Positions 44,218 through 54,506 of a stretch of DNA of 64,000 nucleotides are shown here, piece after piece. This DNA is from Tetradesmus obliquus. Its lineage: Eukaryota > Chlorophyta > Chlorophyceae > Sphaeropleales > Scenedesmaceae. The stretch spans positions 1,736,001-1,800,000 of the forward strand of contig CP126202.1 of the NCBI GenBank assembly GCA_030272155.1. The letters are read 5' to 3'. Made by a program: the position numbers and the translations under genes. The notes beneath the pieces are model-generated. The model was given only the letters and a program-made list of their open reading frames with translations, was not told the origin of the DNA and did not search any database. Numbering within the stretch: the stretch's first letter is position 1; every line of letters begins with the position of its first letter.

Positions 44218-46844
44218 CTTAGCCGCCAGCAGCTCCTCTACTGCTTGCAGGAAAGCCTCCTCGTCCTGCAAGCCCTGCAGCGGCACCACCAGCGGGCACC
44301 TCGCAACCACTGGGTCGGATCTGCTGACCGTACTGCTTGCAGAAGCTCCAACATACAGCAACGTGTTGCTAGGCCAGCCCGATGCTCCGCTGCTGCCTAA
44401 ACCCGACATAAGGTCCGCTGCGAGCTGGCCTTTCAAAGGTGAATCCACGTGGTCAGCGACGAGGATGAAGTGCACGCGAGGGTAGCGCGCGCAGCCGCGG
44501 GCGATGTCGAGGATGTTCGGCAGCTCCGAAGGCGGGACTTCGACGATGCGGAGCCCGGCCTCTTTGCCTGCAGAAAACAAATGACACGCATTTTAGACCT
44601 CAAGTGCCCAAGCGCACAGCAGCCCCCACCTGCCAGCAGCAAGCCCTCCCACAGAAGCACAGCAGCCCCCACCTGCCAGCAGCGTGCCCTCCCACAGAAG
44701 CCGACTTGCCAGCCTGGTGGGCCGCACACCACAGCATGCTGCCCAACAATCCTGCCATCCTGATAAGCAAAAACATCTATCCCTGCTATACAAGTAATTG
44801 ATGGATGATTGTACGAGTAACTGGTTTGGCAGTCCTTACCTGCCAGCAGCGTGCCCTCCCATAGCAGCCAAGACTTGCCAGCACCCGGTGGGCCGCACAC
44901 CACAGCATGGTGGGCTGGCAGCCCCGCGCAGTGCCTGGCAGTGTTCTCTGCCAGTGCATCATATGGGCTGCGCAGAGCAGACAGCACTGCGCTGCTCATG
45001 GAGCCTGCTGCTGCTGCCATGGGTGGCGCCAGCAGCGCGGCTGGGTTGGTGGCGCTGAGGAAGGAGGCGCCGCCTTGGGCGTCCGTTACACCTGACGGTG
45101 GCGTTTGGAAATAGCGTATAACGCAGAACAGTACATGTGTTAGAGAGTGGGTTGGAATTCCAGAGGCTGCTGGAGCTGCTGTGTGTGGTGTTGGTGGCGC
45201 TGAGGAAGGAGGCACCGCCTTGGGCGTGTGTGACAGCTGACGCAAGCAGCGGAACAGAACATGGTGCGTACGATGCATCGTAAGCAGTTGGCGCTGAGGA
45301 AGGAGGCGCCACCTTGGGCGTCTGTCACACCTGATTATGAAAGCAGCAGGTTGTAACATAATGCATACGACGCGTTTCAAGCAGTTGGCGCTGAGGAAGG
45401 AGGCGCTACCGTGGGCGCCTGTTACACCTGGCGGCGCATGTGAAAGGAGCATAATGGAACACGGTGCATGCGTAAGATGCAGCCAGCGATCCTGCTGCTG
45501 CTGCGCCAGGTGGTGCAGCCTGTAGCCTCCTCAAAGCCCCCCTTGCTCCACCACCAACTGAGTCCGGAAACCATGCAGTGCTGAACTCAAAGGATAACAG
45601 ACAGCTCTGGTTGCAGGCCAAGCGTTTCCCGCGTCAATCAACGCACCAGTTGCTGTACAAGGGCAGGACAACATGACCCAGGTGGTCCTTAAGCACGCAC
45701 AAGTGTGTGCACATGCTCACCCGGCACATAGTTATGCGCAAGGCCGCCCTCCGTGGCTTCTTCAAACCCGCCCTTGCTTATCAACCTTTCGAGTCTGGAA
45801 ACCATGCAGGGCTGCACTCTAAGGATAACAATCAGCTTTTGATACAGCCCAAATGCCTCAAAGCCAAAGAATGCGGCAGTTGACGTAAAAAAGGCAGAAC
45901 AACTTGACCCTCTTGGTCCTTTAGCACGCACAAGTGTGCACACGCTCACCTGGCACGTAGTTTGGCGCCAGGCCGCCCTCCGTAGCTTCCTCAAACCCGC
46001 CCTTGCTCCATCAACCTTTCGAGTCTGGAAACCATGCAGTGCTGAACTCAAAGGATAACAGACAGCTCTGGTTGCAGGCCAAGCGCTTCCCGCGTCAATC
46101 AACGCGCCAGTTGCTGTACAAGGGCAGAGCAACATGACCCAGGTGGTCCTTTAGCACGCACAAGTGTGCACATGCTCACCCGGCACATAGTTATGCGCAA
46201 GGCCACCCTCAGTAGCTTCTTCAAACCCGCCCTTGCTCCACCATCAACTGATCAGTCAGGACACCATACAGTGCTAAACTCAAAGCATAACAGACAGCTG
46301 TGGTTGCAGCCCAAGTGCCTCAGCCAAACAATGCGCCAGTTGACATATAAAATGCAGAACAACTTGACCCACCGGGTCCTTTAGCACGCACAAGTGTGCA
46401 CACGCTCACCTGGCACGTAGTTTGGCGCCAGGCCACCCTCCGTAGCTTCTTCAAACCCGCCCTTGCTCCACCTCAGCGCGCTGTTGCGGCTAGTAATGCC
46501 AAAGCCATGCCGGCTGTAATATTCCCGCAGCAGCGGCACAGCACTGCTCCAAGCATCGTGTCCTGCAAGCACGCCCCGCCAGCTCGCCAGCTCCTCCTGG
46601 CTTGCAGGACGGCCCACGAAGCTTCCTGCAGGCGTTCCTGCAAGCGGCCCGCCGTCACTTGCAGGAATGACGACGGCGGGCTGCGGCGGCGCGCCGGCGG
46701 TGGGCAGCTGCTTGCCGCTGCTGCGGCGCCGCACGGCGGTTGCAGATGCTGCTGAGACCCAGTAGCTGCCAGCTGTTGGCGCCACCTCTCCTACATAGTC
46801 TGCAAGGGTCTCCAGGCTGATGGCGAGCCCTGCAAGCAGCAAAT

Positions 46845-46887
<43 letters not shown>

Positions 46888-48352
46888 AAGGAGGCCAGTG
46901 CAGTGTTGGACAGCCGCCAGAAGAGGGAGCAGATAGTGATAGGGGAAAACAGTGTTCTGCACAATCGACTTCATTTGACTGCCAGTTTATTGTGAACAGC
47001 AACACACAGCAGCAAGCAGCTGAGGAACGAGGCAGGCAAGGTTTGACTGCTTCATCACCACTTCACAAACGCACCTTGCAGTGTGTCCAGGTCGTAAGCA
47101 ACGGCTTGCAGGATAGGCGCTCCATCCTGCACCTGACCCTGAGCCACTGCCCGCGCAAAGCTGTTGTCCCTGCACAGCAAAAGCAGCACCACGGACAACA
47201 TAACTTACTTGAGGTTAACGACATACTACCAGCTGCTGACGCCTGTTGTCTACCTCCACTCTCGCCTGTCACATATTTTGTCAGCCCTGCACATCTTTTG
47301 TGGCTCGTGCCAGAAAGAACCTAGTCCACAAAGTATCTTTGCTCACCTGCCCAGCAGGATCTGGTCCACCACGTAGTCACTGAAGCACTCATACCCAGAC
47401 AGCAGCAGCAGCCCGTAGAACTTGGCATATGCAGCAATGATGTCTTTGTTGCTGGCCTGGTACTTCTGGCTTGATGCAATCAGAGCTAGCAGCGCCTCCC
47501 CTACTGCTCCTTTGAACACATGTGCATACAGCAGCAGGCTGCTGCAGCGCTGCAGCACAGCAGGTGAAAGGCAGCAGACATGAGGCGTTGTGAGGTGCGG
47601 TGCAACATTTGAATATGTTGAAGAGCGATGCGGCCTCAACCACATGTGCATACAGCAGCAGGCTGCTGCAGCGCTGCAGCAGGCATGCACAAAAACAGGG
47701 CAGCGCATAAAGTGGTAAAGCAATGTTGACATGTGACATGACACAGAGCCTGGAGCACATGCATGTACAGCATCAGACTGCTGCAGCACTGCAGCAGGCT
47801 TGAGTTGCAGTGTTCAACATCAGCAGCAGGCAGCATGATCCTATGAATTGCTCAGTGCTGTTGGCATATGACTGTTGGCACATGACTTCATAGGCGCCCG
47901 TGAGTTGCACTACAGCTCTGTGCATGCAGCTGCTTTGCATAGCCAACACCGTAACATCTGCTCCAGCCCCAAATACTATCATGTATGAAGCTTAGCACGA
48001 GCAGGCGCATGTAGCAACTGGACTTGTTTGAACTGGTGTCAAAGCAGCACCACCACCACATACATACCAGGGTGTAAGCTGCAAAGGCTTTGGGGCTGGG
48101 CCTCCGGGGCTCAGCAGCTAGCCTGCTGTCCCGCTCTTCGTCTCCGAAATCGAACCCTAAAGCACGCACTTGAAGCTGTCCTCGGCAAGGCCTGCGGTTG
48201 CTGCTTGCAGGCACTACTACTGCTCCTGCTGCTGCTCTGTGCCACGACTGCCTGCTGTGTCCGCAGGCCAGACGCGCATTGCTGTGCAGGCAAAGATTCA
48301 TGCTTTTGTTGAAGTGGAATACGTACTTAGGTGCGCTCGCCGGATCAAACAA
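44059..48352 (-). CDS. DUF815-family P-loop (AAA+) ATPase
   Basis: Six exons keep frame for 587 residues: 48352-48068, 47549-47347, 47169-47075, 46829-46410, 45091-44840 and 44567-44059 (stop TGA). A second in-frame ATG (48301) may be the true start. The C-terminal half is the DUF815 domain: SPYDALAENTARHC, Walker A CGPPGAGKSWLLWEGTLLAG (residues about 401-408 for GPPGAGKS), a Walker B-like strand FILVADHVD, NTLLYVGASASSTVSRSDPV and FLQAVEEL. The family is found in bacteria and plastid-bearing eukaryotes; its role is not established. The N-terminus is Arg/Ser/Ala-rich, so plastid import is possible. The middle part (NKDIIAAYAKFYGLLLL, YECFSDYVVDQILLGR) is conserved-looking but unassigned. Exons 2, 4, 5 and the P-loop end have echoes. 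Confidence 0.82.
44636..44745 (-). repeat. Echoes of the P-loop exon end, Walker A lost
   Basis: Between exons 5 and 6, a copy at about 44745-44680 repeats HAVVCGPPG but lacks the bases for AGKS (continues cag gctggcaag). It keeps the end gctgctggcag|gtgggg. A shorter copy of the end follows at about 44673-44636 with the same donor. Confidence 0.8.
45180..45430 (-). repeat. Three echoes of DUF815 exon 5 start
   Basis: Copies at about 45430-45384, 45331-45285 and 45233-45180 repeat VTDAQGGASFLSA; two follow a cag|gtgtaac or cag|gtgtgac acceptor as in exon 5 (45091). Confidence 0.85.
45510..46460 (-). repeat. About 231-bp tandem array carrying DUF815 exon 4 end
   Basis: The landmark tagcacgcacaagtgt occurs at 45688 (one base changed), 45921, 46152 and 46382: spacings 233, 231 and 230. 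Each unit includes SKGGFEEATEGGLAPNYVPG or a variant and the donor ccag|gtgagc (or ccgg|gtgagc), plus intron sequence. A fourth, truncated copy of the coding part lies at about 45560-45510. Confidence 0.92.
46842..46886 (-). repeat. (CTG)n tract upstream of exon 4 acceptor
   Basis: Fifteen CAG units on the plus strand, CTG on the gene strand, about 12 bases before ttgcag|ggctcgcc. Confidence 0.8.
47640..47799 (-). repeat. Two echoes of DUF815 exon 2 start
   Basis: RCSSLLLYAHV after ctgctgcag is repeated at about 47672-47640, and LQQSDAVHACA-encoding sequence (a diverged copy in DNA) at 47799-47755, both upstream of the functional acceptor at 47549. Confidence 0.75.
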
Positions 48353-49430
48353 TAGGCATGACCACCCGCCACGGAATAGATCACAGGCGATCAGAAGTTT
48401 GCCGTGCCGAGCACCACCTTAAAACAGAATACGTGTCGAATGGTTCCTCTGGAAGTTTTTTTACGGTAGTTCACCTCCTCCAAGTTGTGACAAGAGCCCT
48501 AGTGGTTGGGTGTGTCACATCATGTTTCAGAAACATGCTGCTCACCAGCTGCTGCTGTGTCTCCCTGCAGGCTACAACTATGCATCAAATGGTCGATAGT
48601 GAAAGGCCCCCTTGCAAGCACGGCCCGGACAAAGCGCAGAGTACGCGCCACAGTGGTGCAAGCAATGTTGGACATCTTCAGCTGCACCATGCCAACAAGG
48701 CCTGCAAAGTTTCCTGAAGGCAGTACAAAGATTTGCATGAAGGCAGTCGTCCTTAACGAATGAGTTACAAACCAACAGTTTTGAGGAATAAAACGGAAGA
48801 ATGAGCCGGACGAATCTTGACGCACCCATTGCAGCCTGTGCATGCACAGGTTTTGAATCAAAACCTGCAGTTGAAGTGCATGCCAATCAAGGCTGTCACA
48901 GCCACAGGCACATCAATAGCTCCCTGAACGAGCTACATTTCAATATAATACATCGCCCATTGGAAGTACTGAGAAGGGTACCAACAGGATGGCAGATTCA
49001 TGCCGCATGCAGCGCTGAGCACACTCATCTGAGATGGCGTCGATGCATGCAGCAGGCCGAACATGCTGGTAATAAACATCACCAAACATGCCCTGGCAAT
49101 CATTGCCATGATGGCACAGCATGCTGATCATGACGCAGCAGTTGCATGTACCAAAAGACGTCGCTGCATGCAGCCGGCCATGTGAATGATTCACACCTGC
49201 TGCCAATCAACACCGTGTTGATCGGAGACCAATATGACCAGTCAAACCATACCAACATCGCCGCGTGCTAATCATATAACACAGCATGCCGGAACGATTG
49301 ATCAGCTAAGCCATGATCTGCAGGTGAAGCCAACGCAGGTAAAATCAACGACCCATTGGATGCACCATGCCGCCCATCAAGCCACAGCAGCTGCTGCTGC
49401 CAGAGGCAAGCACGCAGTGAGCCGCCCAAC
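48353..49430. other. Upstream region of the DUF815 gene
   Basis: Should contain its promoter. On the minus strand a frame at 48861-48520 includes MSNIACTTVARTLRFVRAVL; I do not recognise it and give it no gene status. Confidence 0.4.
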
Positions 49431-49434
49431 GACT

Positions 49435-49820
49435 TTCAGCCGGCACTGCCGCAATGCGCAAGGCAGGGACACAAGCAAAAGGCAGCGCGGCAGGGACACG
49501 AACAAAAGGTAGCGCAGCAAAGCATGCTAGTCAGGTTGGCGCTGCGCCTGCGCTGTCACACTGCGAAAGGCAGCACGCCATCAGCCAGGCAGCCACATGC
49601 CTGCACTGCCACCATGCATATGCAGCAAAAACATAGCAAGGCTGATGCTGGCAGTGTGCACGACCTTCAGCCTGCACTGCCGCAATGCGCTAGGCAGCAC
49701 AGCATGCCAGTTAGGTTAGCCCTGGGCCTGCACTGCCACACAGCGCAAGGCAGCACACCATCAGCCAGGCAGCCCTACGCCTGCACTGCCACCACGCATA
49801 TGCAGCAAAGCAACAGCAAG
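49435..49820. repeat. Tandem duplication, period about 180-230
   Basis: cactgccgcaatgcgcaaggcag at about 49443 recurs at about 49674 with one change, and catcagccaggcagcc with the following cctgcactgccaccatgcat at 49578 recurs at about 49758. Two diverged copies with internal length change. Confidence 0.75.
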
Positions 49821-50404
49821 GCCAACCCCCCTGGCACTATGCACATCCAAGCACACCGCATGAATTGACACATACTAACACACACCTACACATACATACA
49901 GTACCACACACACACAACCTATGAAATCGAGTGCTCCAACTCCATGAAAGCAACCGCTGCGAGCTGGCAAACCAAAGTGTTTGTGTGCTGGCGCAAAACG
50001 GCAGCGCCGGCACCTCTGTGTGATGGTGTGGGGGGTTAAGTGTGCAGCATAACCATCAGCGAAGATAGTGCTGCTGGATATGCCTGCCTGGCTGTTTTAG
50101 GCATGCTCTGGCAGGTGCAAACACAACCGGCCCTGGCGCTACAGACACGTGCAATGTGACGCTGTGCCAGCGCGCATGATGCATGTTCAGCAGCTCCAAC
50201 AATGACAGCGCCAGTTCATAAAGCAGCGCTGAGTCTCGCACATCCATTTGCACGTGCACAGCGTAGACGAACGCGCCAAACAACCTCCAGCTGCTGCTGC
50301 AGCCTTAAGCATATCCTGCAGAGCAACACCCGTGTGGCAGAATGCATGCAACCTGCAACACAACAATTCTGCATGCAGTTCACACATGCAGCCGCAGCAA
50401 CAAT

Positions 50405-50445
50405 CCCAGCACAGCACAGCACAGCACAGCACAGCACAGCACCAC
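50405..50445. repeat. (CAGCA)n microsatellite
   Basis: About seven CAGCA units. Confidence 0.9.
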
Positions 50446-50734
50446 AGTTCCCAGTCAACCTCCAGCCAATGAGACACCAGCCCCAGCTCCCCAGCCAACG
50501 AAATGCATCAAAGACAATGCAGCCATACATAGAAAAGCATTAAGCATCGCCGCTATGGTGTCCAGCTGGGCAGTCCTGCTATCATATTACTATTAGGTAT
50601 ACTCTTTAAACAGTACTACGTATTATATTAAATGCATTATGTACAGTGAATCAACCAGCCAGGAGTGTATCCCTCAGCTGTGCTTCACAGCCAACTGCAT
50701 CCATGCCGGCATTCAGCTCGCACTGGCGGCAACA

Positions 50735-51010
50735 GCAGCAGCAGCAACAGCACACCGGGCACAGCACAGCAGCCGCAGCACAGCAGCCACAGCACACCGG
50801 GCACAGCACACCGGGCACAGCACAGCAGCCACAGCACACCGGGCACAGCACACCGGGCACTGCAGCCGCAGCACACTGCACACAGAGCACAGCAGCCACA
50901 GCACACTGCGCACAGCAGCCACTGCACACTGCGCACAGAGCACAGCAGCCACAGCACACTGCGCACAGCAGCCACTGCACACTGCGCACAGAGCACTGCA
51001 GACAGAGCAC
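50735..51010. repeat. GCACA-rich minisatellite
   Basis: Units of cagcacaccgggca, then cacactgcgcacagcagcca, repeated many times with variants; open in several frames only because of the repeat. Confidence 0.85.
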
Positions 51011-51940
51011 TGGACAAAGCATACGCTCACAGCCGCCTCATCCTCGGTGTCAGCGCTATTCAGCATGCACGCATGCGGCACCCTGTTGCTGCAGCGCACA
51101 CACTATATATGTAGATACATCCAGCTGCAATGAGGTACTCACGCAGGATCAATGTGCCAGCAGTGCTGTTGTCACTGTCAGCAAAACCGCTCAAGCCCTA
51201 AACCCAAGATCCTGAAGAGCTAACGTTGCTCCAGTGGGGTGTTCTGTGGACCAGAAGGGGAGAGGATAGATAAAGCAGATCAGCCAGATGAGCAGAGCAG
51301 ATGGTAGTAAACCTTGCGACGCATTATGCCGCTAGTCCTCGCAGTGTCAGGCTTGCACAACAGGGTGTGCAAGCTTATGCTAAAGGCAATTGAGCCACAA
51401 GCTGCACCACAAGCGCACCACAGTGTGTATCGAAGCAGTACGCAAGTGCACGCATACTATGTGTGTAGATAGATGCGCGCAAGTAGTGTGCGCATCAAAA
51501 ATCGGCGCCTCGTTTCCGTGCTGGTAGTACCCCACATGGCGTGCTGTGTGGGTGACACTAAACATACGGTGCCACCAACCTCAGACATACAAGTGCATAA
51601 CAAGTTATATCACACGGTAATGTAGTATTACGACGGCAATCATGCTACACACGCCCAGCGAGCGACACTGCAGCACAAAGCATCACAGCAAATCCTGCTC
51701 AAACGTACGGCACCTGAGAGTGATGCTGTGCGGGAACAAGTACGAGCAGAGGATAGAGAAACAAAAACACACACGCACACAGTCAGGGCAGCAACTCCCC
51801 TGCTGCCGCACTTTACCCCGTCCCGGCAGTACTGTACTCTGGACGTCACTCGTTGTCATCAGCATCAGCCTTAGGCAATGCTGGCAGAAGATTATGAGCA
51901 GCGGCGGCTGCTCCGGAAGGAGAAGCAGCAGCTGCTGCAC
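51011..51940. other. Unassigned sequence
   Basis: No gene or array recognised. Part of a gene-free 5-kb interval between the DUF815 gene and the 3' echoes of the Cys/His polyQ gene. Confidence 0.4.
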
Positions 51941-51944
51941 GCAG

Positions 51945-52260
51945 CCATACCCATGATGGTGATGAGAGAAAGATCTGCGTCGGGAGGCTCAGGTCTCGCA
52001 ACAGTCATCGCTCGGACGGCAACGCAACGCAGCAGCAGCTGCACGCATACAACCCCTTGATGGTGATGAGAGAGACAACTGCGCCCGGATCTGCGCCCAA
52101 ATCAAGTCCCCGCAACAGGCATCGCTCAAAAGGCAACGCAGCCGCTGCAGGCATACAACCCCTTGATGGTGGTGGGAGAGACATCTGCGCCCGGATCAAG
52201 TCCTCGCAACAGTCACCACTCAAAAGGCAACGCATTGCAACACAAGGAAACGCAATATAA
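51945..52260. repeat. About 105-bp tandem repeat, three copies
   Basis: Units contain catacaaccccttgatggtg, gagagacatctgcgcccgga and ctcaaaaggcaacgca, starting at about 51945, 52045 and 52150, with an isolated remnant beyond. Copies differ by substitutions and small indels. Confidence 0.8.
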
Positions 52261-52674
52261 CGCAAGGAAATCATTGTTGCGGCAAGACGCGCTTCCTCAC
52301 ATCGGAACAGCAGCGGCGCCGCCGTCGCTCGCACATGTGGCAATTCAACACAATGAAAGCCCCAACGTGTGACCTCCATGTAAACGTATGTTATGAACCA
52401 TATGTACTAATAATAATAGTAGTAGTGGTGGTAGCAGGTGCATACATACAGACGAGGCCTGGCGGGACGTGTCAAATGACAAACAGCATAGCTGTCGCAC
52501 CAGCAGCAGATGCAGTCATGACAATTGCAACACACCCACCCATGCTTGCTGGCTTCTGGGGCCAACTGCCGGAGATACACACGGCATCCGATACAATTGA
52601 AACATCTAAACATGCACTTCACTTATCTAAAACCTGTGATTAACAAGAAACATCTGCGTCACGCTGCGCGCCGG

Positions 52675-53035
52675 CCTGATTGTCACCTACAGACGGCCAC
52701 CACAACAGCACTAGAGGGCCGGCAGATGCAGTGCCGCTGGCAATCGCCTACACAGACCCAAAACATCCGGTCTAAAGGTTGCCGGTCGGCATTTGCATGA
52801 CCGCCACCCTACAGACTGCCACAACAGCACTAGAGAGCCGGCAGGTGCGGTGCCGCTGTCAACCCCTCTGAGCCAAGATGTCTGCCAGCTGTGTGTCAGC
52901 ATGACCGCCACCTACAGACCGCAACAGCACTAGACAGCCGGCAGGTGCGCTGCCGCTGACCACCCCTCTGAGCCAAGCTGTCAGCCAGCTGTGTGTCAGC
53001 ATGACCGCCACCTACAGACAACCACGACCGCACTA
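52675..53035. repeat. About 115-bp tandem repeat, three to four copies
   Basis: Each unit contains caacagcactagagagccgg, caggtgcggtgccgctg, cccctctgagccaag and cagctgtgtgtcagcatgac. Coding potential is not evident. Confidence 0.85.
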
Positions 53036-53299
53036 GATCGCGTGCCGCACTGCACAGCACATGACCTAACAGCGCAGAACCAACAATGTACTAGGTAGTA
53101 AGATGTTGAAACGACTTCAAATGCATCACAGCAGGACTGACAGCCCCACGCTAACAAACCTCCTTTCCAGCTGCTCTTGCTGCTGCTGCTGCTGAAGGCG
53201 CACAGCAACTCTGCTGGTGACAACGATCCCAGACAGTGCACGATGGCCTCCACCCACATGCATGCCAGCACTTCCTCAGATGATCGACAATCCTCATCA

Positions 53300-53345
53300 C
53301 CCTTGCACCAGGGACTTGCTCAGGGACATGAGCAGGTCAGCACCA
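53300..53345 (-). repeat. Echo of the polyQ-gene terminal exon
   Basis: Repeats LLMSLSKSLVQG-encoding sequence (ADLLMSLSKSLVQG followed by TGA) about 210 bases beyond the real stop at 53503; flanking sequence (gcacagcagctccgctggtga) is also duplicated. Confidence 0.8.
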
Positions 53346-53502
53346 GCAGCCGCCGCAGCCCCATCCAGCCCTGCAGTGCGCTGGCTGTGCATCCGCAGCT
53401 GCTGCTGCTGCTAAAGGTGCGCAGCAGCTCCGCTGGTGACACGCGAACACACGGTGAACGATGCCTTCGACTCGCACGCACATGCATATCAGCAACTCCC
53501 CA

Positions 53503-54437
53503 TCAGCCCTGCACCAGGGACTTGCTCAGGGACATGAGCAAGTCAGCAGCAGCACTCGCAGCCACATCCAGACCCACAGTGCCCACACTGCCCGCCACAG
53601 CCTCGGCAGCAGCAGCAGCAGCCGCCGCAATGTCATTCTCGGCCTCACGCTCCTGCTGCTGCTGCTCAGGTGGCGGCGTCATACGGGTGGAGTGCCCCTG
53701 CTGCTGCTGCTGTGGTGCGCCCGGCAGCCTGCTGACAGCAGCAGCATTAGCAAGCAGCCTCACAATGCGATCCCTGACATCCTGATCCCCAATCAGCCTG
53801 AAGATGCTGCTGCTTGGCCCTGATGCTGCTGCTGCCGCTGCTGCTCCTGCTGCCTCCCCAGTGCCGGCAGCAGCTTCGTCTGGCGCACCAATAGGAGGAG
53901 GTGCAGCAGCAGCAGCAGCAGCAGCACCGCTAGCAGCAAACGCGCCAGCTGGCGGCGGGGTGCTGATGCTAGCAGCAGGCTGCGCGGCAGCAGCACGCTC
54001 GCCGCCATAAGCACGGAACTGCTGCTGCTGCTGCTGCTGCTGGCGCTGCCGGCTCTGTGTTGCATTGTGAGCAGCAGCATGTGATGCCGACCTAGCCTGC
54101 CTCTCCATCTTACTGGCAGCGGTGTGGAAGCCAGGGCCGCCGGCTGCTGCTGCTGCTGCTGCTGCTGCTGCAGATGCTGCTGCTGCTCTTGGAGGGCCCT
54201 GTGGGTACTCAGGCGGGTACTGCTGGTACTGCTGCGGATACTGCTGCTGCTGCTGGTACTGCTGCTGCTGGTACTGCTGCTGCTGTAGTTGCTGCTGCTG
54301 CTGCTGCTGCTGCTGGCGCCTGTGCCGGCGCGGTGACACGAGTTGCTGCGGCAGTGGGAGGCCGTACGACGCTGCTGTTGCTGGCGGCGGTGGTGGTGGC
54401 GGCAGTTGTGGTGGCGGGCCATAGGGATCTGCAAAGC

Positions 54438-54506
<69 letters not shown>

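Noticed and set aside
50646-51215. Long frames with HTGHSTPGTA-type repeats on both strands
   Set aside because: A minisatellite opens several frames at once; no start context, splice sites or non-repeat domain.
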